The notes under the pieces: generated by a model
Databases searched by the model: none
Told to the model about the DNA's origin: nothing
What the model saw: the letters and a program-made list of their open reading frames with translations, nothing else
Shown here: piece after piece, positions 14,302 through 23,745 of the stretch
Layout of the letters: the number at the start of each line of letters is the position of its first letter
Position numbering within the stretch: the first letter of the stretch is position 1
Made by a program: the position numbers and the translations under genes
NCBI GenBank assembly: GCA_004352715.1
Contig: SCFE01000086.1
Location: 1,368,093-1,432,092 of the forward strand
Direction of reading: 5' to 3'
Length of the DNA: 64,000 nucleotides
DNA from: Hofstenia miamia
Lineage: Eukaryota > Xenacoelomorpha > Acoela

Positions 14302-17300
14302 NNNNNNNNNNNNNNNNNNNNNNNNNNNNNNNNNNNNNNNNNNNNNNNNNNNNNNNNNNNNNNNNNNNNNNNNNNNNNNNNNNNNNNNNNNNNNNNNNNN
14401 NNNNNNNNNNNNNNNNNNNNNNNNNNNNNNNNNNNNNNNNNNNNNNNNNNNNNNNNNNNNNNNNNNNNNNNNNNNNNNNNNNNNNNNNNNNNNNNNNNNN
14501 NNNNNNNNNNNNNNNNNNNNNNNNNNNNNNNNNNNNNNNNNNNNNNNNNNNNNNNNNNNNNNNNNNNNNNNNNNNNNNNNNNNNNNNNNNNNNNNNNNNN
14601 NNNNNNNNNNNNNNNNNNNNNNNNNNNNNNNNNNNNNNNNNNNNNNNNNNNNNNNNNNNNNNNNNNNNNNNNNNNNNNNNNNNNNNNNNNNNNNNNNNNN
14701 NNNNNNNNNNNNNNNNNNNNNNNNNNNNNNNNNNNNNNNNNNNNNNNNNNNNNNNNNNNNNNNNNNNNNNNNNNNNNNNNNNNNNNNNNNNNNNNNNNNN
14801 NNNNNNNNNNNNNNNNNNNNNNNNNNNNNNNNNNNNNNNNNNNNNNNNNTATATATATATGATGTGTTGCAATTATATTCTTCAAATTCTTTCGCGTATA
14901 TTATTAAAAACGAAAGTTGAATATGCATTAATTAATTACTTTAGAATTTTGGAATTTGCACTTAACCTGTTTTCATTTTCTATTCTATATTTCGATTTTT
15001 TGATTCAGTGTTATTATTTAGTATGTATTCTCCCAAATATCTAAATTATTGAATAAAAATTTTAACCGATATCAATTTACGATATTGTGGCATTGTACAT
15101 CTCAGAAACTTAGTTAGTTTAGGCAATAGAACGTTGCATAGGCTGGGTTATGACCTTAGCCTAATCAATTGAACGGTGTGTTGTCGTTTACTGTTTGCGT
15201 AATGTGATCTGAATTTGTATCGATTTCATTCATCGGAATATTGACTTGTGGGAATTTGTAATCGAAGCACGAATCATTGCGAAACTTAAGTAAACATTTT
15301 TATCTGGTAATTTATGAGACACTTTCTACTATCTTCTGACTTCACCTCTGGCTGTTCAAGTTTAAACTAAATTATGATTGCACACCATAAACTCCACCGA
15401 AATTATTATTTCGCATTCGCTCTATTTTTCAAATTGTTGTTATTTATTTATTCAAAATATCGTAAGGATTCAAATCAATCTTTTAGATTAAATGTCTCTT
15501 CCCCAGGAAAAAGATTAAATCTGCCAGACTGGATATTTATTTCATTTATAGAGTGCTAATAGAGAGCCCCTGCAATTGATTTTATTTCATTTTCCCGAAC
15601 TCGTGTAACCTCTGTTAATGGGGTCCCTAATGGAATAGTCCATTCAATGTGTTTACAATAAGGAAAACGCTGATTAAGACATATTGGATTAGAAACACGT
15701 TTTTTATTAATAATTGAATTTCCACAACATGCACAATAGAAATAAGGCATAGTTTTTACACAATTGAAATTATTGGCCCAAGACCTTATATTATAGACAA
15801 ATATATCCAAAAATAACCTGTCTTGCCCTCTGCGCCGTCCGACCCAGATTACAAATCTGGTTAAAACAATTTCTACATTTGAATTTTATCTAAGCACACA
15901 ATCTAATAAATAAGAATATATGCATATATGATATTACTTTTAAATGTGGGAAGTTTTTGTAATATCTCCAATGAGAAAATCTTAAAATTGATTTTGATCT
16001 CCAAAATAATCAAAGATGATCAGTTAACTAGGTGTCATTAGGGAATAATTTTTGCATTTAGGAATACTCAGACACAATGAGTTAAATCATATTTAAGAGA
16101 GCCGTCCTAAAATCGATTAAGAGTTTAGCAGTTTTTATTTGGATAGTGTTGATGTTTTAAAGTTTGACAATCAATCAAAATGTTAAAATATTCAACGATA
16201 GATGGCGTTTAATAAGTTATTTTAGCCTGATTGAATTCGTATTTAGCTGTTGGAGTTGTGTTGAGAAAACGTGATTCCAATTCTTTGAAAGAGATTATTA
16301 CTACTATTCAGAATCGTGCAAAGGAAGTCCGCAACAGTGCTTTAGATAAGTAAGGCATTTTGCATTTAATTAAACTGAATATAGTTGAATACAGCATCAA
16401 TCTAACATACTTTATATATTTAGGACCAAAATTGACTATATTTTGGGATTTATACCTTCTTTAAAAGCAAAATCCGTAACCGTTGAAGAGACGGTTGTGG
16501 ATTCGTTGAATAAGTGTGTTAAAGGGTTTCTGAAAGTTAAAGGTATTTATTTTTACTACATATAGTATATATTCACCTATAAATGTTATAGAGAAGTGGG
16601 AAACGAGTCAGTTAAACGTTCGTCTCTTCGAAATTGTGGAGAAGAATGCTCAATATGTGTCTGGGGTTGGATGGAAATTTGATTTGGAAGAATTACCAGG
16701 TAATTTATACATGTGTCAATATCATTGTTGAAAGTTTTCATGCAGTTAATTAAAATAAGTTGTTTAGAAGAGATAAAAGGTGATATTGAAAAACCATCAT
16801 TTGATAGCCAGTTGTTAGAACTTGCCCGTCAACAGAGAATGAATACTGACTTCAGAAGAAATGTATTCTGTCTCATTATGTCTGCTGAGGTAAAACTATT
16901 ATTCAAAGTTAACTTTAGAATTGACCTCGTGCGAATATTGCATTCACTCACCACTAAAAATAGTGGTTTGCAATGTACATAATTTATTGATAATAAAATG
17001 ATTACTTATTAAATGTTATTTTTTTGCTTATGATTGTGAATTAGAGTCAGGTACTGAAAGCTTCAATAAAATCCTATTTTTATTCATTTTCAGCAGGCTA
17101 ACATTAAACTGGAAACTTTAAGTTAAACAGAAATTTGAGATTTGACCTTTCACTGAAAGTGTAAAAATAGTTAAGTTGAGCCTGAATAGCTTAGCTAAAG
17201 TTTGAATGCTTGAATCTTTACAGCTTTCATTAAGCATTCATAGTCATCTAAAAAATCATGTCCAAGAATGAGGAATATCATATTAACAAACTCTGCCTCT

Positions 17301-19397
17301 TTCCATTTTACACATGACATCATATAAAATATGCAAAAACTATGACAGTTTGGGCACTAAGAGTAGCTTATGTTACAACTTCAAGACCTGTTTTTTGTAA
17401 AAACATTGTTGTCGGTCTTCGTGAATAACATTTCATTAGTTTCTCCCACAGCTGTTACAAATTTGGTAATAAATTTCTTGAATTGTAGGATTACTCTGAT
17501 GCATTTGAGAAACTCATGAAGTTGAATATCAAAGCAGCCCAGAGACCTGAGGTTATGCACGTCATCATCCGTTGCTGTGTAAATGAGAAAACCTACAACC
17601 CTTACTACTTCCACCTGCTGAAACGTCTGCTCGTGTACGACACTAAACTAAAGGTATCATGCTATAGCTTTTATTACATTCTTCCTTTTGGTGATCTAAA
17701 TCAATTGTTTTGTCACACGGTATACTTCTTGAAATGGTATGTAATCTTGAAGTATCAAAAATGGAATTAATAAGGAATTTTCGGTCATATCGAACCTCTG
17801 TTCTTTCGTACATTTGCTTTAATGATTCAAATTTTGCAAAAAAAATCATAAACAACATGACTAATTTTTCTCATTTTTCTTTAGTAAAATATTTATATCG
17901 AAAAGAACTTGCATCTCTGATCACTTTGAGAATTGGTATTTTTCTAGAGCATTTACTATATTTTTGTTTTCGTGATACATTCTTCCTAGTCGAAATCATT
18001 CTGTTTTCGAAGTAACTGCTATTTCCGAAAACGTTTGACTCTAGAACCGCCCAAGTGTCAATATTTGAAAAAGTTTTGTTGATTTGTGATTCATTTTCCA
18101 CACAGTAGATCGGCAACTGGAACCACTAATCATGTGATGATAAAATTGACTATATAATATTAAAAAAATTGTTTTACTGATCTTTAGCAATATAGTATCT
18201 TCTTACAAAATATAATAAAGAGGCAGTTCTAGTGTTTACACATACTAGTAAACAATTTTTCTATTTGGATAGTAACAAGAAATATTCCTTAAAAATTGAA
18301 AACAGTGGAACTTAAGTGCATAAATCTTAAGTGCATAAATCTTTTATTCTATTACCTGAGGAGTTATATATGATGAGTTAATAGCAATATTAGTTGCCTC
18401 TTTACATATATAATGCTTATTTTATTTGTTTTTTATATATTTTTGTTCAAAACAGCTATATTTTTCTACTTAAATTTACTTACATTATGTAAGGATTTTT
18501 TATGATTGGAGCTGTCTTATGTTTTATTTTTAGAAGGAACTTGATGGAATAATTTTTTATGGTTAAATTTAGAAGATAGCGCTTAGTTTTTATTTGTCTT
18601 ATCTTTTGAGGATGTAAGTTTTTTGCATGTAATTCAAAAACTGTGCAGTTTGTTTTAAGAGTGTTACAATTATAGGTTATACCTTATTTATCGATTTGTG
18701 AATTCTGATATAATGGCTAAATACTTAAAGTTTTATTTGTTTAGAAGTGTTTGCAGTTCACTTTCTGGGAGAAGTTTAAGGTGTTTGATGAACTGAATAA
18801 ATTACAGATGAGAAATTTCATTCGTTTGGTGGGCTCACTCATACATCCTGAATGCTTCTCATTTGGCCTTTTAAAGGTCAATATTTTTTATAATGTATAG
18901 ATTTTTGTTTCCTTATCTGGATGTGTAAATGATCAACTGACTGAACTTACTTGCATACAGTTTTGAACTCTCGATTTGGCTCTATGGCCAATGCCATGTT
19001 ATTATCCAATTTTCATTCAAAGGACGCCTATTTTCAAGCAACTTGGCTCCATTTCCGCAGTCTGCAACAATTCTTTTCAAAATAATAAACAAATTTTTTA
19101 TTTTTTATTGTTATTTAGGTAGTAAACTTCGAGGAACATGGATCTGTGCAAGCTGCCTTCATGAAGTCTGTAATACTGCATGTGTTCACATCTCTCTCAG
19201 GCAAAGAATACGTCAAGCTTGTTGATGAATTCAGAAATAGCGAAAAACAGCGGCCTTTATTCGACAGAATCCTTCTTTTCATACAGCACACTATTAGTAA
19301 AAACTTTGTAGAACTTGCTTCTCAGTTTTCAGTGAGTGTAAAAGCTCTACGAAAACGAGTTTTATATTTTGTAAGAGAATTCGAAGAAAATGATTAA
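2091..19397 (+). CDS. NOM1: NOM1/SGD1-type nucleolar MIF4G-MA3 protein (5' end not found)
   Basis: Homologue of nucleolar NOM1 (yeast Sgd1), which works with an eIF4A3/Fal1-type helicase in small-subunit pre-rRNA processing. Exons: 2091-2331 (provisional), 3382-3500, 8586-8679, 16247-16349, 16424-16542, 16592-16699, 16768-16889, 17489-17653, 18745-18876 and 19119-19397 (TAA). From 3382 onward every exon has AG/GT borders and consistent phase. Recognisable motifs in order: FGHLYHFHV, VFDLIEAII with DKDIEL, VVLRKRDSNSLKEII (MIF4G); QRMNTDFRRNVFCLIMSAE, EKTYNPYYFHLLK, FTFWEKFKVF (MA3); then a helical C terminus ending VREFEEND. About 490 residues are visible, against about 860 in human NOM1. The long basic N terminus with the protein-phosphatase-1 docking site is not seen. 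Introns of 5.1 and 7.6 kb hold transposons. Confidence 0.88.
3382..3500 (+). CDS. NOM1: NOM1-like exon, MIF4G middle
   Basis: Acceptor TTTAG precedes the exon and donor GTAAGT follows it. It encodes GAYVVRDTILHF and NTVVFFGHLYHFHV, the counterpart of the NOM1 NLFT-IAHLYNFHV helix. Ends in phase 0, as the next exon needs. Confidence 0.8.
4031..4122. mobile_element. hAT-type MITE, 92 bp, perfect 8-bp target duplication
   Basis: The left end CAGACTTGTCAACGAGCC and right end GGCCCGTTGACAAGTCTG are inverted repeats with one mismatch. TTTATCAT occurs immediately on both sides (4023-4030 and 4123-4130), the 8-bp duplication typical of hAT elements. The core repeats CTCGGCTCGTCT. There is no coding capacity. 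Confidence 0.93.
5181..5656 (-). pseudogene. Decayed Tc1/mariner-like transposase with internal deletion
   Basis: The minus strand first shows a helix-turn-helix-like start (CGISLGYVKFILKKWKK), then in another frame a transposase-like end (EYFCGVLKREVSRYNWQANN, LKTQIKECLYKMG, GVKTLVPK). The expected catalytic middle is mostly absent, and the position matching PIENVWGVLKREV has lost the catalytic glutamate context. Best read as a dead copy; assignment rests on pattern similarity only. Confidence 0.5.
8158..8290 (-). other. Short protein-like minus-strand stretch, unidentified
   Basis: Read on the minus strand, one frame gives GTVFIDDFTVAMQPPEHDG and then LRLLESIILRKLLSRST before a TGA. Third positions are more GC-rich than the surroundings. 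It could be a retropseudogene or transposon scrap in the NOM1-like intron. No family recognised. Confidence 0.2.
8586..8679 (+). CDS. NOM1: NOM1-like exon, MIF4G helix between NFHV and LRK
   Basis: This 94-nt exon starts in phase 0 after TTTTAG and ends in phase 1 before GTTAGT, exactly the length and phase needed to join its neighbours. It encodes RLVFDLIEAII, FKDKDIELL and HTILK, matching the NOM1 LLIFDILKKLI...EKDIELILL segment. Confidence 0.82.
9874..10122. repeat. 114-bp direct duplication across a 21-N join
   Basis: Positions 9874-9987 and 10009-10122 are identical and flank Ns 9988-10008. Assembly artefact is the simplest reading. Confidence 0.85.
10740..11320 (+). pseudogene. Dead Tc1-family transposase
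   Basis: Tc1 landmarks appear in order across several frames: EKHRNWTTEQ...VLWKDKS (family WSDE), VKHGGRSPMIWGCFAG, LIGKSFMFHQDNCPLKH, DLNPLGLGWDELDN (family DLNPIE-LWDELD), and NRMPCICAAVIKVRGDHL. The first two catalytic aspartates can be seen. The third acid, glutamate in the family, is replaced by glycine. The stretch between HQDN and DLNP is shortened. Multiple frameshifts rule out activity. Confidence 0.85.
14271..14860. repeat. (AT)n tract interrupted by a 548-N gap
   Basis: AT repeats run into Ns 14302-14849 from both sides, so the gap is probably an unresolved longer microsatellite. Open frames across it are artefacts of N. Confidence 0.9.
15556..15880 (-). CDS. Unidentified antisense ORF/exon with cysteine pairs
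   Basis: An open frame of about 105 codons inside the last large NOM1-like intron, reading the other way. It contains RFVIWVGRRRGQDRLF, then FYCACCGNSIINKKR, RFPYCKHIEW and EVTRVRENEIKSIAGALY before TAG. CxCC and the single later cysteine hint at a metal-binding fold, but I cannot name a family. Composition is more protein-like than the surroundings. It could be an exon, a nested gene or a transposon relic. An acceptor-like AG lies near 15885 on the minus strand. Confidence 0.35.
16247..16889 (+). CDS. NOM1: NOM1-like exon cluster (end of MIF4G, linker, start of MA3)
   Basis: Four exons, 16247-16349, 16424-16542, 16592-16699 and 16768-16889, are separated by short introns of 49-74 nt. They encode VVLRKRDSNSLKEIITTI, TKIDYILGFIPSLKAKSV, a linker with VSGVGWKFDLEELP, and LLELARQQRMNTDFRRN then VFCLIMSAE. 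The last is the most diagnostic NOM1 signature before the MA3 domain. Tight introns here contrast with the large introns upstream. Confidence 0.9.
17489..17653 (+). CDS. NOM1: NOM1-like exon, MA3 core
   Basis: Fifty-five in-frame codons between TTGTAG and GTATCA. DYSDAFEKLMKLN, EVMHVIIRCC and EKTYNPYY are the hallmark MA3 helices of this family. Confidence 0.92.
18745..18876 (+). CDS. NOM1: NOM1-like exon, MA3 second half
   Basis: Forty-four codons, phase 0 at both ends. KCLQFTFWEKFKVFDEL, then NFIRLVGSLI and FSFGLLK, parallel the NOM1 QFSIWDKFRDLENL...NLVHLVAHLL...SILK segment. Confidence 0.9.
19119..19397 (+). CDS. NOM1: NOM1-like last exon
   Basis: It begins VVNFEEHGSVQAAFMKSVI, where NOM1 has VVEF-ELDKPRVRFLRKVL, and ends at TAA after VREFEEND. 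Human NOM1 has a longer C-terminal tail. Confidence 0.9.
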   Translation, partial: VVNFEEHGSVQAAFMKSVILHVFTSLSGKEYVKLVDEFRNSEKQRPLFDRILLFIQHTISKNFVELASQFSVSVKALRKRVLYFVREFEEND

Positions 19398-20446
19398 ATT
19401 GAATTATTTCATATTGCAAAGATATTAGATACTCACACATGTACCATTCAAATGTATTTATTTGTTACTATAAACTGAAATTCAAAATGTCACAAATATT
19501 TTATCTAATGAGTGTCTAGCGCTGACGGAATTTTCAAAATTTTTAATAGTTTACTGGACATTCTTCTGCTTAATGTTTGAAATATTTTGATTAAAACGAT
19601 TTTGCTAAACATTTTGGTGTTTTTTATACTACGACTTGAGTTGTTATATATAACTTGCCGTCATGCATTATTAACTTAAGCATGTCTTGGGGCAGTACAT
19701 ACGAGGGTCATGGGAGAACCTTGAAAGGCGGCATGATATTTGCATAGTCCAATTCTTTAAGATGACAATCAATTTATTGATATACATTATTAAAAATTAC
19801 AAATTATTAAATGAATAACACTGTAATTTATTTGAATATTAACCTTAATGAGAACATGCAGATATATTTCGACTTACAAAGTCATCGTCAGTTTTACAAA
19901 TTATTCCCTCTAAATTTATTAGATTTTACAATAATAATTATAATTTTTTAAATTTTAAAAAGTGGCAAGTTTAATTTATAAATNTTATATATAACTTGCC
20001 GTCATACATTATTATCTTAAGCATGTCTTGGGGCAGTACATACGAGGGTCATGGGAGAACCTTGAAAGGCGGCATGATATTTGCATAGTCCAATTCTTTA
20101 AGATGACAATCAATTTATTGATATACATTATTAAAAATTACAAATTATTAAATGAATAACACTGTAATTTATTTGAATATTGTCTAGCGCTTTGCTCTTT
20201 CTCGCATTAATTTATGAATGTATTTTCAATTTTGGCCTTGTTTGTAACATTAGATCATTTTATGTTATTTGGTGTGCAAAATATTTTTACTCTAAAAACT
20301 GCTTAACAAGTATCGAAAAAACGAGAAAACCACACTGAACTATATGATTATATGGGTTCGATTTTCGGCTAATTTGGTGAGTGTTTTACATGTACAAGTC
20401 ATATTTATTGCGTGTATATATTAAAATCTATACTTTTTCAAAACAG
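19398..20446. other. Region downstream of NOM1-like gene with repeat insertion
   Basis: The 11-bp string TGTCTAGCGCT occurs at 19513-19523 and 20181-20191, bracketing 657 bp. Inside are two diverged copies (19644-19839 and 19985-20180, one N at 19984) and a hammerhead-like core on the minus strand. It reads as an inserted repeat with target duplication, complicated by a contig join. Confidence 0.45.
19861..19891 (-). ncRNA. Hammerhead-like ribozyme core (Penelope-element type)
   Basis: On the minus strand the order is CTGACGA, a 5-bp hairpin (GACTT, TGT loop, AAGTC), then GAAA and TATATC. This fits the CUGANGA-stem II-GAAA-short stem III-UH layout of hammerhead motifs known in Penelope-like element terminal repeats. 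One T is unpaired before stem II and stem I is weak, so self-cleavage is uncertain. Degraded relatives with the same TATATC end flank the GIY-YIG copies near 24.1 kb (+) and 50.5 kb (-). Confidence 0.45.
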
Positions 20447-20717
20447 AACTGTTTGCCAAGTTTCAGCGATGTGAATAGCTTGGAGGATATGAATTCCATA
20501 TTATTGACATTTCAGTACTTATTAATGCCAAACAAGCTTTTGAATGAACGATATAATGTTGATGCTTACCTAAAACGAAATATATAAATATCATATTTTT
20601 GCAGAGAACTTGAGCTCAGAGAGAGGATCAGTCCACCAAGATTTTTTGGCAAGGAACAGTCCGAGATAATTGCAGAAAACCACGAGAAATGGCTTATTTT
20701 CATGAAAAAACATGGCT
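20447..20717 (+). CDS. Two linked exons of an unidentified gene
   Basis: Exon 20447-20514 follows AAACAG and ends in phase 2 before GTACTT. Exon 20605 onward follows TTTGCAG and supplies the missing base, giving the joined reading ...NSILLTF-Q-ELELRERI. Motifs: LPSFSDVNSLEDMN, then RERISPPRFFGKEQSEIIAE and NHEKWLIFMKKHG. The 3' border is unresolved; a GT at 20718 is one option and I end the feature there. It lies 1 kb after the NOM1-like stop, on the same strand, and the rest may be in the 1-kb gap downstream. Polar, probably helical; function unknown. Confidence 0.5.
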
Positions 20718-21024
20718 GTATTTCGATTTTCTTCCATATCAGAAATGTCAATAGTTTTCAGTACATATTAAAGAAAAAATTAATTCGCTTTTGCTTCATT
20801 TACACTAAGCTATTGTTGTTCAAACACATGCCTAGTAAAATACTATAAATTGATTCTAAGTTAGCATTTGAAAACCCATGTAGAGATTCGAAGCGCTATA
20901 ATGAAATACTCAAATAGCAATGACAAGAAACCAATTCAAATTTGAAAAATATTCTTCCTATTTTTAAGAAGTTATTACTAAGTACCTATTTGCATTATCT
21001 AAATCCTAATTAGAAATTTTTTAT

Positions 21025-22024
21025 NNNNNNNNNNNNNNNNNNNNNNNNNNNNNNNNNNNNNNNNNNNNNNNNNNNNNNNNNNNNNNNNNNNNNNNNNNNN
21101 NNNNNNNNNNNNNNNNNNNNNNNNNNNNNNNNNNNNNNNNNNNNNNNNNNNNNNNNNNNNNNNNNNNNNNNNNNNNNNNNNNNNNNNNNNNNNNNNNNNN
21201 NNNNNNNNNNNNNNNNNNNNNNNNNNNNNNNNNNNNNNNNNNNNNNNNNNNNNNNNNNNNNNNNNNNNNNNNNNNNNNNNNNNNNNNNNNNNNNNNNNNN
21301 NNNNNNNNNNNNNNNNNNNNNNNNNNNNNNNNNNNNNNNNNNNNNNNNNNNNNNNNNNNNNNNNNNNNNNNNNNNNNNNNNNNNNNNNNNNNNNNNNNNN
21401 NNNNNNNNNNNNNNNNNNNNNNNNNNNNNNNNNNNNNNNNNNNNNNNNNNNNNNNNNNNNNNNNNNNNNNNNNNNNNNNNNNNNNNNNNNNNNNNNNNNN
21501 NNNNNNNNNNNNNNNNNNNNNNNNNNNNNNNNNNNNNNNNNNNNNNNNNNNNNNNNNNNNNNNNNNNNNNNNNNNNNNNNNNNNNNNNNNNNNNNNNNNN
21601 NNNNNNNNNNNNNNNNNNNNNNNNNNNNNNNNNNNNNNNNNNNNNNNNNNNNNNNNNNNNNNNNNNNNNNNNNNNNNNNNNNNNNNNNNNNNNNNNNNNN
21701 NNNNNNNNNNNNNNNNNNNNNNNNNNNNNNNNNNNNNNNNNNNNNNNNNNNNNNNNNNNNNNNNNNNNNNNNNNNNNNNNNNNNNNNNNNNNNNNNNNNN
21801 NNNNNNNNNNNNNNNNNNNNNNNNNNNNNNNNNNNNNNNNNNNNNNNNNNNNNNNNNNNNNNNNNNNNNNNNNNNNNNNNNNNNNNNNNNNNNNNNNNNN
21901 NNNNNNNNNNNNNNNNNNNNNNNNNNNNNNNNNNNNNNNNNNNNNNNNNNNNNNNNNNNNNNNNNNNNNNNNNNNNNNNNNNNNNNNNNNNNNNNNNNNN
22001 NNNNNNNNNNNNNNNNNNNNNNNN
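21025..22024. other. 1,000-N assembly gap
   Basis: A round-number gap of unknown sequence. It separates the unidentified gene exons from a LINE 3' end. Confidence 0.95.
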
Positions 22025-22329
22025 TAATCTACCTAACAAAATTAAGCATATTACAAAACTGAAAGAATTCCGAAATAGTGTGAAAAGATTTATTTTTAAG
22101 CAAAAATTCATCTCAGGAAGATCTTGGACAGGGTACAAATTCTATAATAGCAATTACACAATTACTAGAATGTAGACTTATTCTTAGCCTGCTTAGCAAT
22201 GTATAGGTTTGTAAATAGTATGATTTTGTTTTATTTTTTTTTAATGACGATATTTTGAGAAGCCATCAGTTTGTATTAATTGCTTTACCTTCTCTTAATA
22301 ATGATTGTCTTATCTTATCTTATCTTTAG
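22025..22329 (+). mobile_element. LINE 3' end with (TCTTA)n-type tail
   Basis: The first frame reads LPNKIKHITKLKEFRNSVK, then FISGRSWTGYKFYN and a stop. This resembles the end of a non-LTR reverse-transcriptase ORF (WN-LP...FK). An untranslated part and a TCTTATCTTATCTTATC tail follow. Related 3' ends occur at 23537-23745 and 24300-24421. Confidence 0.55.
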
Positions 22330-22353
22330 TTTTGTTAGTACCATTTCTGCATC

Positions 22354-22860
22354 TTATTCCTTATTGAATATAACAAATATATCGTCCATATATCTTTCAA
22401 AAAAATGAAATCTGATGCTATTTGATGCATACTGTTTCTCAATAAAGTTTAAATAGATGTTAGCTAGGGTTGGGCTTAAGGAATTAAACATAGCTAAACC
22501 ATCTTTCTGCAAGTAAAATTCTCCCTTAAATTCCATTAGTGAATTAATGAATAGCGTTTTTGTTGTTTAGTAATTTAGATGGTAAATCGTTTTCTTTGGT
22601 TTTTAAAATTTCTATTACTATATCTATGGTTTTTTGTAGAGGAATATTGGTGTATAAACTTTTGATGTCGTATGATACCATAAACTTACTCGCATCTTGT
22701 TTCATAATATGATCAGAAATGTTTTTGAATTTGTGTTTATTTGTACTTCTGGTAATTTGCATAATATATCATTGAGAGTGTCGGATAGTTTTTTATTTAT
22801 GAAGCCACATGAACTTGCAATAGGACGAAGTGGTATTTTTTTGTGGATCATAAACCAAGA
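22354..22860 (-). pseudogene. Penelope-like element reverse transcriptase fragment
   Basis: Read on the minus strand across three frames: IPLRPIASSCGFINKKL, then VSYDIKSLYTNIPLQKTID (motif A aspartate), LAMFNSLSPTLANIYLNF (motif B) and ERYMDDIFVI (YxDD catalytic box). These are Penelope-like RT landmarks. Frameshifts and stops break it, and a plus-strand LINE tail truncates its 3' side. It points away from the plus-strand Penelope linker that starts at 22838, a head-to-head junction. Confidence 0.75.
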
Positions 22861-23215
22861 AATAATCAAATTAAAGTCGAATCTGAAAAAAACGATTGTC
22901 CAAATAATTTTATTAACAATGTTATTAAGGAAACAATGGATTAAATATTGAACAACAGGACAGGAAAATATTTGAATAATTTTGAACACATTTTTAATAT
23001 TGAATATAGAGGGAAGCACTAATTAAAGGAGCAGTATATCGAATTTGATGTTTCAATTTCTTATGAAATCATAAACCAAGAAATAATTAAATTAAAGTCA
23101 AATCTGAAAAAAAACGAATATCCAATTAATTTTATTAATAAGTTTATTATAGAAACAATGGATGAAATATTGAATAACAAGACAGGCAGGCAAGCACACA
23201 ATCGATATGATTAAT
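22838..23215 (+). mobile_element. Penelope-like linker region, two tandem partial copies
   Basis: A segment starting ATCATAAACCAAGAAATAAT occurs at about 22838 and again at about 23067, with the same downstream order (KLKSNLKKN, then a GGATTAAATATTG/GGATGAAATATTG variant). The second copy leads into the GIY-YIG ORF. The same linker is found on the minus strand near 50.95-51.1 kb. Confidence 0.6.
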
Positions 23216-23250
23216 CAAATACGAAGAATAAATTATATTAAAGAAAGTTT

Positions 23251-23535
23251 GAGATTTTTTTACACAACGCGAAAGCTTAGTTAACACTTAGAATTAAAAT
23301 CAATGACAAAGATATCCAATAAGTCCAATGTTATCTATAAAATCAATTGCACATGTGGTGAGGACTATATTGGATATAGTAGCAGGCAACTAAGCAGAAA
23401 AATAAAAGAACACGAAACTAAGTCAACAATATCAGAACACCTAAGAAAATGTGGATTAAATTATGACATCAAAATTTTTAGATCAACCATTCCCAAAAGT
23501 TTAAAAGTAATCGAAAGTATATACATAAGATCAAT
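23251..23535 (+). mobile_element. Penelope-like GIY-YIG endonuclease fragment, copy 1
   Basis: The ORF from 23303 has NVIYKINCTCGEDYIGYSSR, the paired IYK/YIG motif of a GIY-YIG nuclease, plus RKIKEHE. Penelope-like elements carry this domain after their RT. The copy is cut at an N (23536). It is identical to 23746-24030 except for about one base, so it may be an allelic or assembly duplicate. Confidence 0.8.
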
Positions 23536-23536
23536 N

Positions 23537-23745
23537 TAAAGCAAAAGTTCATCTGTGGAAAAGCTTGGGTAGGCTACAAATTTTATAATACTGATTATAC
23601 TACTACTACAAGACTATAATATCCGTAGCCTAAAATGACGCTTTTCTTGTATATATTTAATGTCTTTTTATTATTTTTGTACATTATTGACGCTATTTAG
23701 AGAACTTATCAGTTTCTGAAATTGTAAATAAAAGTCTCTAAATAT
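23537..23745 (+). mobile_element. Second LINE 3' end
   Basis: AAGCAAAAGTTCATCTG and a following GGCTACAAATTTTATAATA match the LINE C-terminal and UTR sequence at about 22097. It sits between the two GIY-YIG copies. Confidence 0.5.

Larger units (their letters stand above)
8680..16246 (+). other. NOM1-like intron, 7.6 kb
   Basis: Holds a 21-N join with duplicated flanks (9874-10122), a dead Tc1 copy (10740-11320), an (AT)n tract around a 548-N gap, and an antisense ORF (15556-15880). Elsewhere AT-rich with nothing recognised. Confidence 0.75.

Noticed and set aside
14133-14928. Long frames of 200+ codons on both strands
   Set aside because: Created by translating Ns and (AT)n; no real sequence. 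The same applies to the frames at 20999-22138, 41023-41205 and 54436-54822.
19644-20180. Tandem direct repeats as a CRISPR or satellite array
   Set aside because: Only two copies, long and separated by an N join; eukaryotic context.
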